Notes: generated from the sequence alone by a model not told the origin. Positions 8,673-17,628 are shown, numbered from the stretch's first letter. The stretch: DNA of 64,000 nt from Gloeotrichia echinulata CP02 (GCA_038087035.1 CP051187.1:1364001-1428000), one strand, 5' to 3'. Numbers and translations are program-made.

Positions 8673-10637
8673 TCACTGAGGACTCACAGAGCTGAGGGGC
8701 TGTTTTGGTATCCAAATCGTAAAAATTGAGCCAATACTAACTGTGGATTCTACTTCAATCCGCCCCCGATGCATTTCCACAAGCTGTTTAGTTAAAGCTA
8801 AACCTACTCCCGTACCTTCGTAGCGGCGACGATAGGGTGTATCTAGTTGTTGAAATTTCTCAAATAGTAATGGTAATTGTTCTTCAGGAATACCAATACC
8901 TGTATCTTCAACTTGAAAAATCGCTGTTTCATCTTCTACCCATAAACGTAAGATGACATTACCACCTTCAGGCGTGAATTTAATCCCATTAGTTAACAAA
9001 TTCCAGAGAATTTGTTCTACTCTGACTGCATCGGCGGTAAATAGGTCACGACGGGGGTCAATTTGCAAATCGAGTTTGAGATTTACTTGTTCTATAGTCG
9101 ATTTTTCTATCAGGGATATCAGGGTATTTTGTGCAATATTCGCCAAAGAAAATTCCGTAATATTTAAAACTGTTTTACCAGCCTCAATTTGCGATAAATC
9201 GAGGATGTCATTAATCATTTCTAATAAATGTTCGCCACTGTCGTGGATGGTTTGTAAATAATCTCGCTGTCGCTGGCTTAACTCACCTATAGGCCAGCGT
9301 AACAGGGTAGAAGACATCCCAATAACATAAGTTAAAGGCGTCAGCAATTCATGGCTAATCGTAGCCAAAAATTCATTTCTGAGGCGACTTGCGGCTTCAG
9401 CGGCTAATAGCGCATCCCGCAGAGCCATTGTCCGCTCAATCACTCTTTGTTCGAGAGTGTGTTTTTCTTGGGCGAGTGTTCGCGTAGCGTCTCGCAGAGT
9501 TCGCATTAACTCAGCTTGGTGAATGGCGATCGCTAATTGCTCGCCAATCGAAGTCAACAAGTTTTTTTCACTCTGTGTCCATTGTCGTGGCTCATGGCAC
9601 TGATGAGCAATTAGCAGTCCCCAAAGTTTATCTTCAAATATAATTGGTGCAGCCAACTTTGCTCTAACTTGGCTCTCCCTGAGAAAATTTAACAAACACT
9701 CTTCCAGCCCATAAGTTTTTTCAACATCATCAACAGTTAAAGTAAACCCTTGACGATACTTCTCCCAACATCGAGAATTCCGCACAAAACAATTTTCTTC
9801 CCTGTAATTCAACACTGATGGAATGGTATCTGTAGCACGGGCTTCATAAACAATACAACCCCTCTGCTGTTCGTAGTTTTCGATTAACCGTTGACCGTTG
9901 ACCGTTGACTGTTGACCGTTGACTCTTCCCTGTTGCCTCTTGACTCTTGAGCCTTCAAACTTATAAATTACTAATCTGTCTAATTCTAGAAACTCACGGA
10001 CTTGTGTCACTGCCGTTGCCATAATTACTGGCAAATCTAGGCTTTTGCGAATCTGGGTGGTCACTTGATTCAACAGCCGCTCTTGAGAAATCTGTCTTTT
10101 GAGAGCATCTTCGACTGGTTGACAGGTATAAACATCAGCTTCTTTGACAGCTGGTACATCTGTAACTTCTTGTTTGGGCTTCGGTAGGAGGGATTCTAAT
10201 AAAATCAGGGTGAAATTACTTTGGAGCGTGGCATTATTAGGACCGATAATTTGACGATAGCTTTCTAAATTTTGGTGAGTATCAGAATCCTGAGCAAATA
10301 AGTCTCTTAATTGCGAGAGGAAAGAGGCGATCGCCTCTGAATTAAATGTCAACCTAGCATTCAATTCTGAATCCTGAGTCAATGAGGTAATTTTTTCCCC
10401 CCTCCCCGTCTCTTCTTGGTTTCCTACCAACAGAGCGCTAAATCCATCAGAAACCAGCAAAGTAAATCTTTGTTTTTGCCATGATCTAGGGATGCGAATC
10501 CGCGCCAGTACAGCTTCTGTCAGCAACAAACCGGTATTTCCCACTGCTTGAGCCATCTGCTGCAACAATTCCCCAAGCTGATTAAATATATCTATTGGCA
10601 AGGTTCGAGAAAAGCTCAAATCAGGAGAACTAAGCAT
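8673..10637 (-). CDS. sensor histidine kinase with cyanobacteriochrome-like GAF domain
   Basis: About 654 residues from ATG 10637. An unassigned N-terminal region (about 1-180) is followed by a GAF domain (about 195-375), a coiled linker (about 380-415), a HisKA dimerisation domain with the H-box ISHELLTPLTYVI, and an HATPase domain with N box WNLLTNGIKFTPEGG, G1 VEDTGIGIPEE and G2 GTGVGLALTKQL. No receiver domain is attached. In the GAF domain, EECLLNFLRESQVRAKLAAP puts a Cys-Leu at the canonical bilin-binding position, and YREENCFVRN places a second Cys where DXCF-type cyanobacteriochromes have theirs. A segment reading VKRQQGRVNGQQSTVNGQ (nt about 9890-9950) looks like an in-frame intergenic repeat. 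Autokinase is likely; light sensing is inference. Confidence 0.88.
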   Translation of the reverse strand: MLSSPDLSFSRTLPIDIFNQLGELLQQMAQAVGNTGLLLTEAVLARIRIPRSWQKQRFTLLVSDGFSALLVGNQEETGRGEKITSLTQDSELNARLTFNSEAIASFLSQLRDLFAQDSDTHQNLESYRQIIGPNNATLQSNFTLILLESLLPKPKQEVTDVPAVKEADVYTCQPVEDALKRQISQERLLNQVTTQIRKSLDLPVIMATAVTQVREFLELDRLVIYKFEGSRVKRQQGRVNGQQSTVNGQRLIENYEQQRGCIVYEARATDTIPSVLNYREENCFVRNSRCWEKYRQGFTLTVDDVEKTYGLEECLLNFLRESQVRAKLAAPIIFEDKLWGLLIAHQCHEPRQWTQSEKNLLTSIGEQLAIAIHQAELMRTLRDATRTLAQEKHTLEQRVIERTMALRDALLAAEAASRLRNEFLATISHELLTPLTYVIGMSSTLLRWPIGELSQRQRDYLQTIHDSGEHLLEMINDILDLSQIEAGKTVLNITEFSLANIAQNTLISLIEKSTIEQVNLKLDLQIDPRRDLFTADAVRVEQILWNLLTNGIKFTPEGGNVILRLWVEDETAIFQVEDTGIGIPEEQLPLLFEKFQQLDTPYRRRYEGTGVGLALTKQLVEMHRGRIEVESTVSIGSIFTIWIPKQPLSSVSPQ

Positions 10638-10686
10638 TGTCAAAAGTCTAAAAATAGAAGCTATGTGCTGTGATCAACGGGATTGG

Positions 10687-11033
10687 GGATTGGGGACACT
10701 TCGGCAAGCTCAGTGCATCGCTGGGGATTGGTAGAAGTTCAAGTTTTGGCTTCGGAACTCGAAACTCCAACTTCGGAACTCGAAACTCCAACTTCGGAAC
10801 TCGAAACTCCAACTTCGGAACTCGAAACTCCAACTTCGGAACTCGAAACTTCAACTTCGGAACTCGAAACTTCAACCTTGGAACTCGAAACTTCAACTTC
10901 TGTTGATTAACCTTCAGTCCCCAGCGATGCACTGAGCTTGCCGAAGTGTCCCCAATCCCCAGCGATGCACTGAGCTTGCCGAAGTGTCCCCAGCGATGCA
11001 CTGAGCTTGCCGAAGTGTCCCCAATCCCTTCAA
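10687..11033. repeat. cluster of 35-bp dispersed repeats around a tandem array
   Basis: Copies of a roughly 35-bp unit containing GGACACTTCGGCAAGCTCAG and TGCATCGCTGGGGA lie at about 10,693 (plus orientation) and about 10,918, 10,959 and 10,988 (minus orientation). The same unit occurs inside cobN at about 13,093 and 14,040. Open frames crossing it are repetitive on both strands and not credible genes. Confidence 0.85.
10749..10905. repeat. 21-bp tandem repeat array
   Basis: About seven tandem units of 21 bp (GGAACTCGAAACTCCAACTTC, single-base variants CTTCAA/CCTTGG) lie between oppositely oriented dispersed repeats. Because 21 is divisible by three, several frames stay open; this explains the spurious repetitive frames seen on both strands. 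Possible role only as a variable-number repeat. Confidence 0.9.
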
Positions 11034-11171
11034 CTAAACCCGCAAGGAGTCCCACACCGTAATCTATGATTCGGTGTCGGGAGGAATTGTGGGTTTGATT
11101 TGTTGCGTCCTGCGACCAATTCTTACCGTAGGTAAGAGAGGAAGGAGGACAGCGACAAATCAAACAATCTC

Positions 11172-12293
11172 TTAGACTGCAACGCATAATCTCGTACTCC
11201 GCTTAATTAATTGCACTGAGTATGGGCTGAATTGCCCAATTCTGCGCCAGTTGTGGTCATACACAGAAACATTTTTAGTTTTTGGAGTCTGCGTATAGCC
11301 ACCAATCCAGCCAATATAAAATTTACCCGCCTTTTCAGCTTTCACCAAGTCACCAGAACGTAATCCGAATGGCGTAATTGTTCCACCTTTGCGCTTTCTG
11401 TTGCTAGGAATATCTTTAACTGGGTTTTCAAAATGAAGCTGGCGACGAAATAGATTTGGACGAGCAATTATGCGGAATGGTGCAGGTGTAATGGTGACGA
11501 ATCCCACCCAGCGATGTCCCCGACTATTGACCGCGTGAAACTTCTCAAACCGCATGAAGTTGCTGGATGCTAACGCAATCCCATCATGAGCATGAGTCTC
11601 TGGCGTTTGCTTCGATTTGTCTTTTTTGTCTTTGGATAACCCTAATTGCTGCCTGAGTATTGAAGTCTGCCACCCTTCTTGTGTATTGGTTGGTGCAATT
11701 TCACAGAGCCATTCCAGCATCACTTTTTGACCAACCATAACAGGACTAAAACCTTTGTTACCTTTCGCTTTGATGTATTCGTAGGTGATTTGAGTTACAG
11801 GAAATAATTTGACTAATTCTTTGGTAATTCGTAATTCTAATTCCTTGTTAGCGCGAATACTGGGAGGCAATTTATTCTGTTTGCGGTTGTTAAACCTTTT
11901 TTGACGGTGGTCACTGAGCGAAGCCGAAGTGTGCGCCCTTTGACTAAACGTTACTTTGCGATTTATCCTTCTACCTCGTCTAGCACGTCTTAATAATCGT
12001 CTACCATCCATCTTTTTGGTGACATCTGAAAATGGTAAAACGAGATGCGCCATAAACAAAGTAAATTTAGCTGTTTGTACTCCCACTCCAGTAAACTTTT
12101 TGCCGGGGTCTAAACCTAAAGCTATAGGCTGCTGGTCACATCCAGATGGTTCTACTAATAGCTGAATGCCAAAAATATTTAGGTCATTATGAACAATCTT
12201 TGCTTTACCTTCCCTTAGCCAACGTCTAGCTCTACTGGCTTTTGTTGGCATAAGCGGCTTACCATTTTTGTCTAACACTGAAACACGAATCAT
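11172..12293 (-). CDS. isrB: IsrB-like RNA-guided nickase (HNH-less IscB relative)
   Basis: 373 residues. The N-terminus MIRVSVLDKNGKPLMPTKAS is the PLMP domain of the IscB/IsrB group. ALGLDPGKKFTGVG carries the RuvC-I aspartate (Asp62), followed by an arginine-rich bridge helix (about 99-114, RRLLRRARRGRR). TYEYIKAKG holds the RuvC-II glutamate (Glu173) and THAHDGIALAS the RuvC-III His/Asp (Asp238). There is no room for an HNH domain between RuvC-II and RuvC-III, which separates IsrB from IscB. After RuvC-III comes a basic beta-rich C-terminus expected to read the target-adjacent motif. Residues 122-130 (HTSASLSDH) look like an in-frame dispersed repeat. All catalytic residues are present, so it may be active. 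Confidence 0.83.
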   Translation of the reverse strand: MIRVSVLDKNGKPLMPTKASRARRWLREGKAKIVHNDLNIFGIQLLVEPSGCDQQPIALGLDPGKKFTGVGVQTAKFTLFMAHLVLPFSDVTKKMDGRRLLRRARRGRRINRKVTFSQRAHTSASLSDHRQKRFNNRKQNKLPPSIRANKELELRITKELVKLFPVTQITYEYIKAKGNKGFSPVMVGQKVMLEWLCEIAPTNTQEGWQTSILRQQLGLSKDKKDKSKQTPETHAHDGIALASSNFMRFEKFHAVNSRGHRWVGFVTITPAPFRIIARPNLFRRQLHFENPVKDIPSNRKRKGGTITPFGLRSGDLVKAEKAGKFYIGWIGGYTQTPKTKNVSVYDHNWRRIGQFSPYSVQLIKRSTRLCVAV

Positions 12294-12299
12294 AGAGAT

Positions 12300-12515
12300 A
12301 ATCCTTTCGTGTAAGTTGTAAGTCCCTTAGCTCACCATTACCAAAATGTCCTTTCTGCAAGCACCACTAATCAGGTGGTTTGTAAATAATCCAGACTAGG
12401 GAAACATCTGGAAGTACGTATCAGGTAATGGCTCGTGAGCAGTAGTCATCTCTTAGTTGTAATCTGATTCTTACAAGCCTACACTGTACCGGAGGTCAGT
12501 CTAGGTAGTTGACCA
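12300..12515 (-). ncRNA. candidate omega-RNA of the IsrB element
   Basis: Read on the minus strand, the 200 bases before isrB fold into nested helices. TTGTAAG pairs with CTTACAA (plus-strand 12,470-12,476 with 12,316-12,322). GCTCA plus CCATTACC pairs with GGTAATGG plus TGAGC (12,424-12,440 with 12,330-12,342). Inside are two hairpins, CCAGA/TCTGG and ACCAC/GTGGT. A further GGTCA/TGACC hairpin (12,494-12,514) lies at the 5' side. Position directly 5' of the gene and multi-helix form match omega-RNAs of IscB/IsrB. The guide would be the sequence beyond 12,515, that is, the cobN leader and start. Confidence 0.6.
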
Positions 12516-12538
12516 GTCTAAAACGGTAATACAGGATT

Positions 12539-15500
12539 ATGCATCGTATAAATGCCACATCGGGCGGATGGAATCAGTCAGAAAACCTAATTTTTCTAGA
12601 ACAAACGCCAGCTCCCTTCGTGTTGATCACGGCGGCTGATACTGACATACAGACCCTGGCTGCTGCTGTCCCCAAATTACCCGCTACATTTCCTACCTTC
12701 AGAGTTGCCAACTTGTTGCAATTACAGCAACAAATCAGTATAGATACTTATGGCGAGCAAGTTTTAGAACTTGCCCAAGTCATCATTCTGCGCCTAATAG
12801 GAGGACGTTCCTACTGGGCTTATGGCTTAGAAGTAGTGCAGGAAATTGTTCAACGTAATGGTACAACACTCATTGTCATGCCAGGGGACGATGCGCTTGA
12901 TCCTGATTTAATCTCCCAGTCTACCGTACCACTGGGTATTGTTAACCAAGTATGCCAGTACTTTACCCAAGGTGGAGTGGAAAACATTGTTAACGCCCTC
13001 CAGTTTATTGCTGATCATTGTCTGTTAACTGCATTCAATCCCCCACCACCCGCGCCTGTTCCCCGTCTAGGGTTGTATTCGGGACTGGAGACTGGGGACA
13101 CTTCGGCAAGCTCAGTGCATCGCTGGGGACTGGGGAGAATAATAACTCGAAACTCCCAATCCCCAATTCCCAATCCCCAATCCCCCATCCCCAAAGTCGG
13201 TATTCTCTTCTACCGCGCCCATTATCTATCAGGAAATACGAAGGTAATTGATGCTTTGTGTCAAGCTTTAGTACAGAAAAATTTACAACCAGTGCCAGTG
13301 TTTGTTTCTTCATTGCGTGACCCTGATATTCAAACCGAGTTAAGAGAACTTTTCCAACCCAAAGACTCGGAGCAAATAGCAGTGCTGCTTAATACTACGA
13401 GTTTTTCTCTGGCGCGGTTGGAAACAGAAACACCCCAAATTGAACTATGGGAAAATTTGGATATACCTGTGTTGCAAGTTATCCTCAGTGGTGGGTCTGT
13501 TGAGCAGTGGGAATTGCAGTCACAAGGGCTTTCACCCCGCGATATTGCAATGAATGTGGCACTTCCAGAGGTAGATGGACGCATTATCAGTCGTGCTGTG
13601 TCTTTTAAGGCAATGCAAGCGCGAAATTCTGATTTAGAAACAGATGTGGTAGTTTATGAACCAGTGAGCGATCGCATTGAATTTGTAGCACAGTTAGCCG
13701 CTAATTGGGTACGGTTACGATCCACCCCCCCCCAAGAACGGCGAATAGCCCTGATTTTGGCAAACTACCCCAACCGTGATGGTCGCCTCGCTAATGGCGT
13801 GGGATTGGATACACCAGCTAGTTGTGTGGAAATTCTTCAGGCTTTGCAATCGGCTGGTTATCAGCTCGAAAATCTCCCCGCTAACGGTGATGAGTTAATT
13901 CAACGTCTCACCGCTGGTGTCACCAATGACCCAGAAGGTAGAGATTGGCGTCCCGTTCAGCAAAGTTTATCTTTGACAGCATATCAGGAATATTTCGCCT
14001 CTTTACCCGAAGCTGTACAGCAGGCTATTAATCAACGCTGGGGACACTTCGGCAAGCTCAGTGCATCGCTGGGGACTGGCGAAGATTTTTCCCGATCCCC
14101 AATCCCCATCCCCGGTATTCAATTCGGTAACATATTCGTGGGAATTCAGCCATCAAGGGGCTATGATCTTGACCCTAGTTTGAATTATCATGCGCCGGAT
14201 TTGGAGCCTACCCATGCTTATTTAGCTTTTTATCATTGGGTAAGGGAAAATTTTGGCGCTGATGCGGTGGTGCATGTCGGGAAACATGGCAATCTGGAAT
14301 GGCTACCAGGGAAAAGTTTGGCTTTATCTAGTAATTGTTATCCCGAAGTGGCCCTCGGTCCACTCCCTCACCTGTACCCGTTTATTGTTAATGACCCTGG
14401 TGAAGGTTCCCAAGCCAAGCGTCGCGCCCAAGCAGTGATTATCGATCACTTAACGCCCCCAATGACTCGCGCCGAACTTTATGGTTCGTTACAACAGTTA
14501 GAAAATTTAATTGATGAGTATTACGAAGCCCAAAGTTTAGATCCTAGCCGTTTACCAGCAATTTGCGATCGCATCCGTAACCTGGTTATTGAAGAAAATC
14601 TCCACCGCGATTTAGGTATTCAAAATGAAGCAGACTTTTTGAATTGGGAATCTTTAATCTTGAATTGCATCAGTGGTTATCTTTGTGAATTAAAAGAGGC
14701 TCAAATCCGCGATGGTTTACATATTTTTGGCAAATGTCCTCAAGGACGCCAACTGCGAGATTTAATCGTTGCGATCGCCCGCATCCCCAACCGCTATTCT
14801 ATCGGTATTACCCGTGCGATCGCTCAAGATTGGGGTCTAGATTTCGACCCCCTCACAGCTGATTTCTCAATGGTTAGTGGTCAGTTGTCAATTGTCAATG
14901 GTAAATCCTGTCATACCCTCGGCGATGTCGTCACAGTCATAGAAGAACAGGCCGCTTTCTTAGTCGAACAACTCCTTACACCAACTCCCGACCTTTTTAC
15001 TCCCCAATCCCCAATCCCCAATCCCCAATCCCCAATCCCCCCCGTCCTCAACTGGATCAGCGCCAAACTCATCCCCGCTTTACAACAAACCAAGCAAGAA
15101 ATTAGCAATTTACTACGCGGACTCGAAGGTAAATATATCCAAAGTGGTGCATCAGGCGCACCCACACGGGGACGCCCGGAAGTTTTACCAACTGGTAAAA
15201 ACTTTTACTCTGTTGATATTCGTGCCTTGCCTACGGAAACTGCTTGGGATGTTGGTAGAAAAGCGGCTGAGACTCTCATTGAATGTTACACCCAAGATAA
15301 TGGCGAGTATCCCAAAACACTAGCTTTATCACTTTGGGGCACAGCGACGATGCGGACTGGTGGTGATGACATCGCCGAGGCGTTGGCGTTGTTGGGTGTG
15401 CAACCTGTGTGGGATGGTGCGGCGCGACGGGTGGTAGATTTTGAAATTTTACCACTATCAATTGTTGGGCGTCCCCGTGTCGATGTGACTTTGCGAATTT

Positions 15501-16408
15501 CGGGATTTTTCCGCGATGCTTTTCCTAACTTGATTGATTTATTTGCACAAGCAGTGACAGCGGTAGCGGGGTTGGATGAACCCCCAGACCAAAATCCTTT
15601 AGCAGCGCAAGTTAACCAAGATACTGATTTTTGGACTGCACAAGGTTTAACTACAGAAGATGCACTGATGCGATCGCGCTATCGCATCTTTGGTTCCAAA
15701 CCAGGTGCTTATGGTGCGGGACTCCAAGGTTTAATTGAATCGCAAAATTGGACAGATGACGAAGATTTAGCCCGTGCTTACATTAATTGGAGTTCTTACG
15801 CCTACACTGCTTCTGGTGGCGCTTTAGAGGGAATTGCAGCACCAGAAGCATTTGCACAGCGATTGACGCAAATGCAAGTTGTATTGCATAACCAAGACAA
15901 TCGTGAACATGACTTGCTCGATTCTGATGATTATTACCAATTTCAGGGTGGTTTAACAGCAGCAGTTCGTTCACTACAGGGAAAGAATCCCCAAACCTAT
16001 TTTGGCGATCATTCTATTCCCGCTCAACCACGCATCCGCCAACTCAAAGAAGAAATCGCCAGAGTATATCGTTCTCGCGTCGTCAATCCTAAGTGGATCG
16101 CCGGAATGATGCGTCACGGTTACAAAGGTGCATTTGAAATGGCGGCCACAGTGGATTTTCTTTTCGCCTACGATGCTACAGCCCAATGCGTTGAAGATTA
16201 TATGTATCAGGGGGTAGTTCAAGCTTATTTGCTTGATCCAGTTGTTTCGGAGTTTATTCACGACAATAATCCCCATGCGTTGCGTGATATTGCCGAAAGA
16301 TTATTAGAAGCACACCAGCGCAATTTATGGGAGGATGTAAATAGAAAGACATTGGAAAGCTTGCGAAATCTAGTACATCAAGCTGAAGCAGCGATCGAAG
16401 AAAAATAA
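12539..16408 (+). CDS. cobN: cobaltochelatase subunit CobN, with in-frame repeat insertions
   Basis: 1289 residues, full length for CobN-type chelatases, which insert cobalt into the corrin ring (with ATPase partners not seen here). Conserved blocks include FRVANLLQLQ, GDALDP-like segments, VGKHGNLEWLPGKSLALSSNCYPE, SLWGTATMRTGGDD, RPRVDVTLRISGFFRDAFPN and RHGYKGAFEMAATVDFLFAYDAT. The frame stays open through at least four low-complexity inserts made of intergenic repeats: about 13,080-13,198, 14,036-14,112, 14,870-14,906 and 14,986-15,042. The IsrB element ends just before the start codon, so the promoter may lie within or beyond it. Confidence 0.93.
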   Translation: MHRINATSGGWNQSENLIFLEQTPAPFVLITAADTDIQTLAAAVPKLPATFPTFRVANLLQLQQQISIDTYGEQVLELAQVIILRLIGGRSYWAYGLEVVQEIVQRNGTTLIVMPGDDALDPDLISQSTVPLGIVNQVCQYFTQGGVENIVNALQFIADHCLLTAFNPPPPAPVPRLGLYSGLETGDTSASSVHRWGLGRIITRNSQSPIPNPQSPIPKVGILFYRAHYLSGNTKVIDALCQALVQKNLQPVPVFVSSLRDPDIQTELRELFQPKDSEQIAVLLNTTSFSLARLETETPQIELWENLDIPVLQVILSGGSVEQWELQSQGLSPRDIAMNVALPEVDGRIISRAVSFKAMQARNSDLETDVVVYEPVSDRIEFVAQLAANWVRLRSTPPQERRIALILANYPNRDGRLANGVGLDTPASCVEILQALQSAGYQLENLPANGDELIQRLTAGVTNDPEGRDWRPVQQSLSLTAYQEYFASLPEAVQQAINQRWGHFGKLSASLGTGEDFSRSPIPIPGIQFGNIFVGIQPSRGYDLDPSLNYHAPDLEPTHAYLAFYHWVRENFGADAVVHVGKHGNLEWLPGKSLALSSNCYPEVALGPLPHLYPFIVNDPGEGSQAKRRAQAVIIDHLTPPMTRAELYGSLQQLENLIDEYYEAQSLDPSRLPAICDRIRNLVIEENLHRDLGIQNEADFLNWESLILNCISGYLCELKEAQIRDGLHIFGKCPQGRQLRDLIVAIARIPNRYSIGITRAIAQDWGLDFDPLTADFSMVSGQLSIVNGKSCHTLGDVVTVIEEQAAFLVEQLLTPTPDLFTPQSPIPNPQSPIPPVLNWISAKLIPALQQTKQEISNLLRGLEGKYIQSGASGAPTRGRPEVLPTGKNFYSVDIRALPTETAWDVGRKAAETLIECYTQDNGEYPKTLALSLWGTATMRTGGDDIAEALALLGVQPVWDGAARRVVDFEILPLSIVGRPRVDVTLRISGFFRDAFPNLIDLFAQAVTAVAGLDEPPDQNPLAAQVNQDTDFWTAQGLTTEDALMRSRYRIFGSKPGAYGAGLQGLIESQNWTDDEDLARAYINWSSYAYTASGGALEGIAAPEAFAQRLTQMQVVLHNQDNREHDLLDSDDYYQFQGGLTAAVRSLQGKNPQTYFGDHSIPAQPRIRQLKEEIARVYRSRVVNPKWIAGMMRHGYKGAFEMAATVDFLFAYDATAQCVEDYMYQGVVQAYLLDPVVSEFIHDNNPHALRDIAERLLEAHQRNLWEDVNRKTLESLRNLVHQAEAAIEEK
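13080..13198 (+). repeat. repeat insertion inside cobN (first)
   Basis: A copy of the 35-bp dispersed repeat (translated GDTSASSVHRWGL) is joined to a GGGGATTGGG-type array in reverse orientation (translated SQSPIPNPQSPIP). It keeps the cobN frame and separates two conserved CobN segments. Confidence 0.88.
14036..14112 (+). repeat. repeat insertion inside cobN (second, other frame)
   Basis: The same 35-bp repeat as at 13,093 is here read in a different frame (WGHFGKLSASLGTG) and followed by SRSPIPIP from the CCCAATCCCC family. The cobN frame is retained. Confidence 0.88.
14986..15042 (+). repeat. repeat insertion inside cobN (fourth)
   Basis: A CCCCAATCCCCAATCC tandem array encodes a proline-serine linker (TPQSPIPNPQSPIPP) in frame. 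Slightly upstream (about 14,870-14,906) a TCAGTTGTCAATTGTCAATG array encodes SGQLSIVNG, the third such insert. Confidence 0.85.
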
Positions 16409-16426
16409 ATGGTGTAGGAATCAAAT

Positions 16427-17587
16427 ATGGACAATCTTGCGTATTTGCACCTAGCTTGCGCCTACGAAGACAGCGAACCGAGTGAATTAGTCTCCCTGAG
16501 CTACTTGTTAAACAAAGCAGCCGCACCAGACTGGAAACGCCTTTCTAGCGGGGCCTGGAAGTATATGTTACCCCTGGCGCTCAGTTTGGCTATTCTTAGC
16601 GCTGTCAGCAGCGTCTTGGCATTAGAAAGGGGTGATCAAGGACCTTCTGTCAGGAATCTCCAACAACAGTTGAAAAGAGTAGGCTTTTATCAAGCGCCCG
16701 TCACTCAAGTATATGACTTCCCTACAGAAGAAGCTGTGCGACGCTTCCAAAAAGCCGCCGGCTTACCAGTTGATGGGATTGTGGGAGCAACCACCCTGCA
16801 AAAATTAGATAACTGGCGCACAACCGCTGCGAGTACAACCACACCAGCCAAAAAACCCACCGCTGTAAGTGAAACTGCGAAAAACCCCACCGCTGTGAGT
16901 CAAATCGCCAAAAAAGCCAGTAATCCTAGTTCCGTCACTAACAATCGCCGCAATCCCAACTTCTTGGTCAAAGGTGATGAAGGTGAAGAAGTGAAAGTTC
17001 TGCAAGAAAGGTTAAAAGTTGCAGGCTTTTATTACGGTAACGCCACCGGAATATTTGGACCAATTACAGAAGAAGCTGTCAAGCGGTTCCAAGCAGCTTA
17101 CAAATTAGACGCTGACGGTGTTGTCGGTCCTGCTACACTCAGCAAATTACCGCCAAAAGGTATTGGTGGGGAAGATGATGATCCTAAACCACAACTAGTT
17201 GAGCGAGATAAACTCCGCATGGGCGATCGCGGTGAAGCAGTTCGAGTTCTCCAAGATCATTTGATCAAAGTAGGATATCTACAAGGTGAGCCAAACGGCT
17301 ACTATGGCCCAAACACCGCCGATGCTGTCCGCCGATTTCAGTCAGCTAATTACTTAACAGCCAGTGGTGTTGCAGGCCCTACTACCAGAGCTAAACTATA
17401 TAGCTTAGTTAATAGTGGTTCCAAAAACGAGTTTAGTACCCTGGAAATCCAACGGCGACTACAAGAAAAGGGCTTTTATAAAGGACAGCTTAACGGTGTC
17501 ATGGCAGACGACACCAAAAAAGCTATTAAACAAGCCCAACAATTCTACGGGATCAGTCTCAATGACATTAGAAGCGGACGGTTCTAG
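16427..17587 (+). CDS. membrane-anchored peptidoglycan-binding repeat protein (alr1690-like)
   Basis: 386 residues. After about 45 polar residues a membrane segment (about 46-65, YMLPLALSLAILSAVSSVLA) is followed by PG_binding_1 modules. They start near residue 67 (RGDQGPSVRNLQQQL), 180 (KGDEGEEVKVLQERL) and 265 (MGDRGEAVRVLQDHL), with a weaker fourth near 335 (EFSTLEIQRRLQEKG). A lysine/threonine/proline linker separates the first two. The protein is expected at the cell wall side of the plasma membrane. It begins 18 bp after cobN and runs towards furA; in Anabaena PCC 7120 the equivalent gene (alr1690) is co-transcribed with an antisense RNA of furA, and the same convergent layout exists here. 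Confidence 0.85.
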   Translation: MDNLAYLHLACAYEDSEPSELVSLSYLLNKAAAPDWKRLSSGAWKYMLPLALSLAILSAVSSVLALERGDQGPSVRNLQQQLKRVGFYQAPVTQVYDFPTEEAVRRFQKAAGLPVDGIVGATTLQKLDNWRTTAASTTTPAKKPTAVSETAKNPTAVSQIAKKASNPSSVTNNRRNPNFLVKGDEGEEVKVLQERLKVAGFYYGNATGIFGPITEEAVKRFQAAYKLDADGVVGPATLSKLPPKGIGGEDDDPKPQLVERDKLRMGDRGEAVRVLQDHLIKVGYLQGEPNGYYGPNTADAVRRFQSANYLTASGVAGPTTRAKLYSLVNSGSKNEFSTLEIQRRLQEKGFYKGQLNGVMADDTKKAIKQAQQFYGISLNDIRSGRF

Positions 17588-17628
17588 CGCCCGCTGAGTA
17601 TTATCTGTCACCTATTTTCTCCCAAGTG

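Larger units (their letters stand above)
11040..12515 (-). mobile_element. IsrB-encoding IS200/IS605-superfamily element (no TnpA)
   Basis: On the minus strand the order is structured RNA, isrB gene, then a downstream hairpin (ACACCG 11054-11059 paired with CGGTGT 11072-11077) typical of an IS200/IS605 right end. No Y1 transposase is present, so it would need one in trans. Both borders are approximate: the right end is placed near 11,040, the left at the start of the foldable RNA near 12,515, immediately before cobN. Confidence 0.6.

Noticed and set aside
10648..11187. Long open frame with repeated LKFRVPKL units on the minus strand, and TSELETP units on the plus strand
   Set aside because: Both frames only translate a 21-bp tandem array and dispersed repeats. 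The period is divisible by three, which keeps frames open by itself, and no start signal is convincing.
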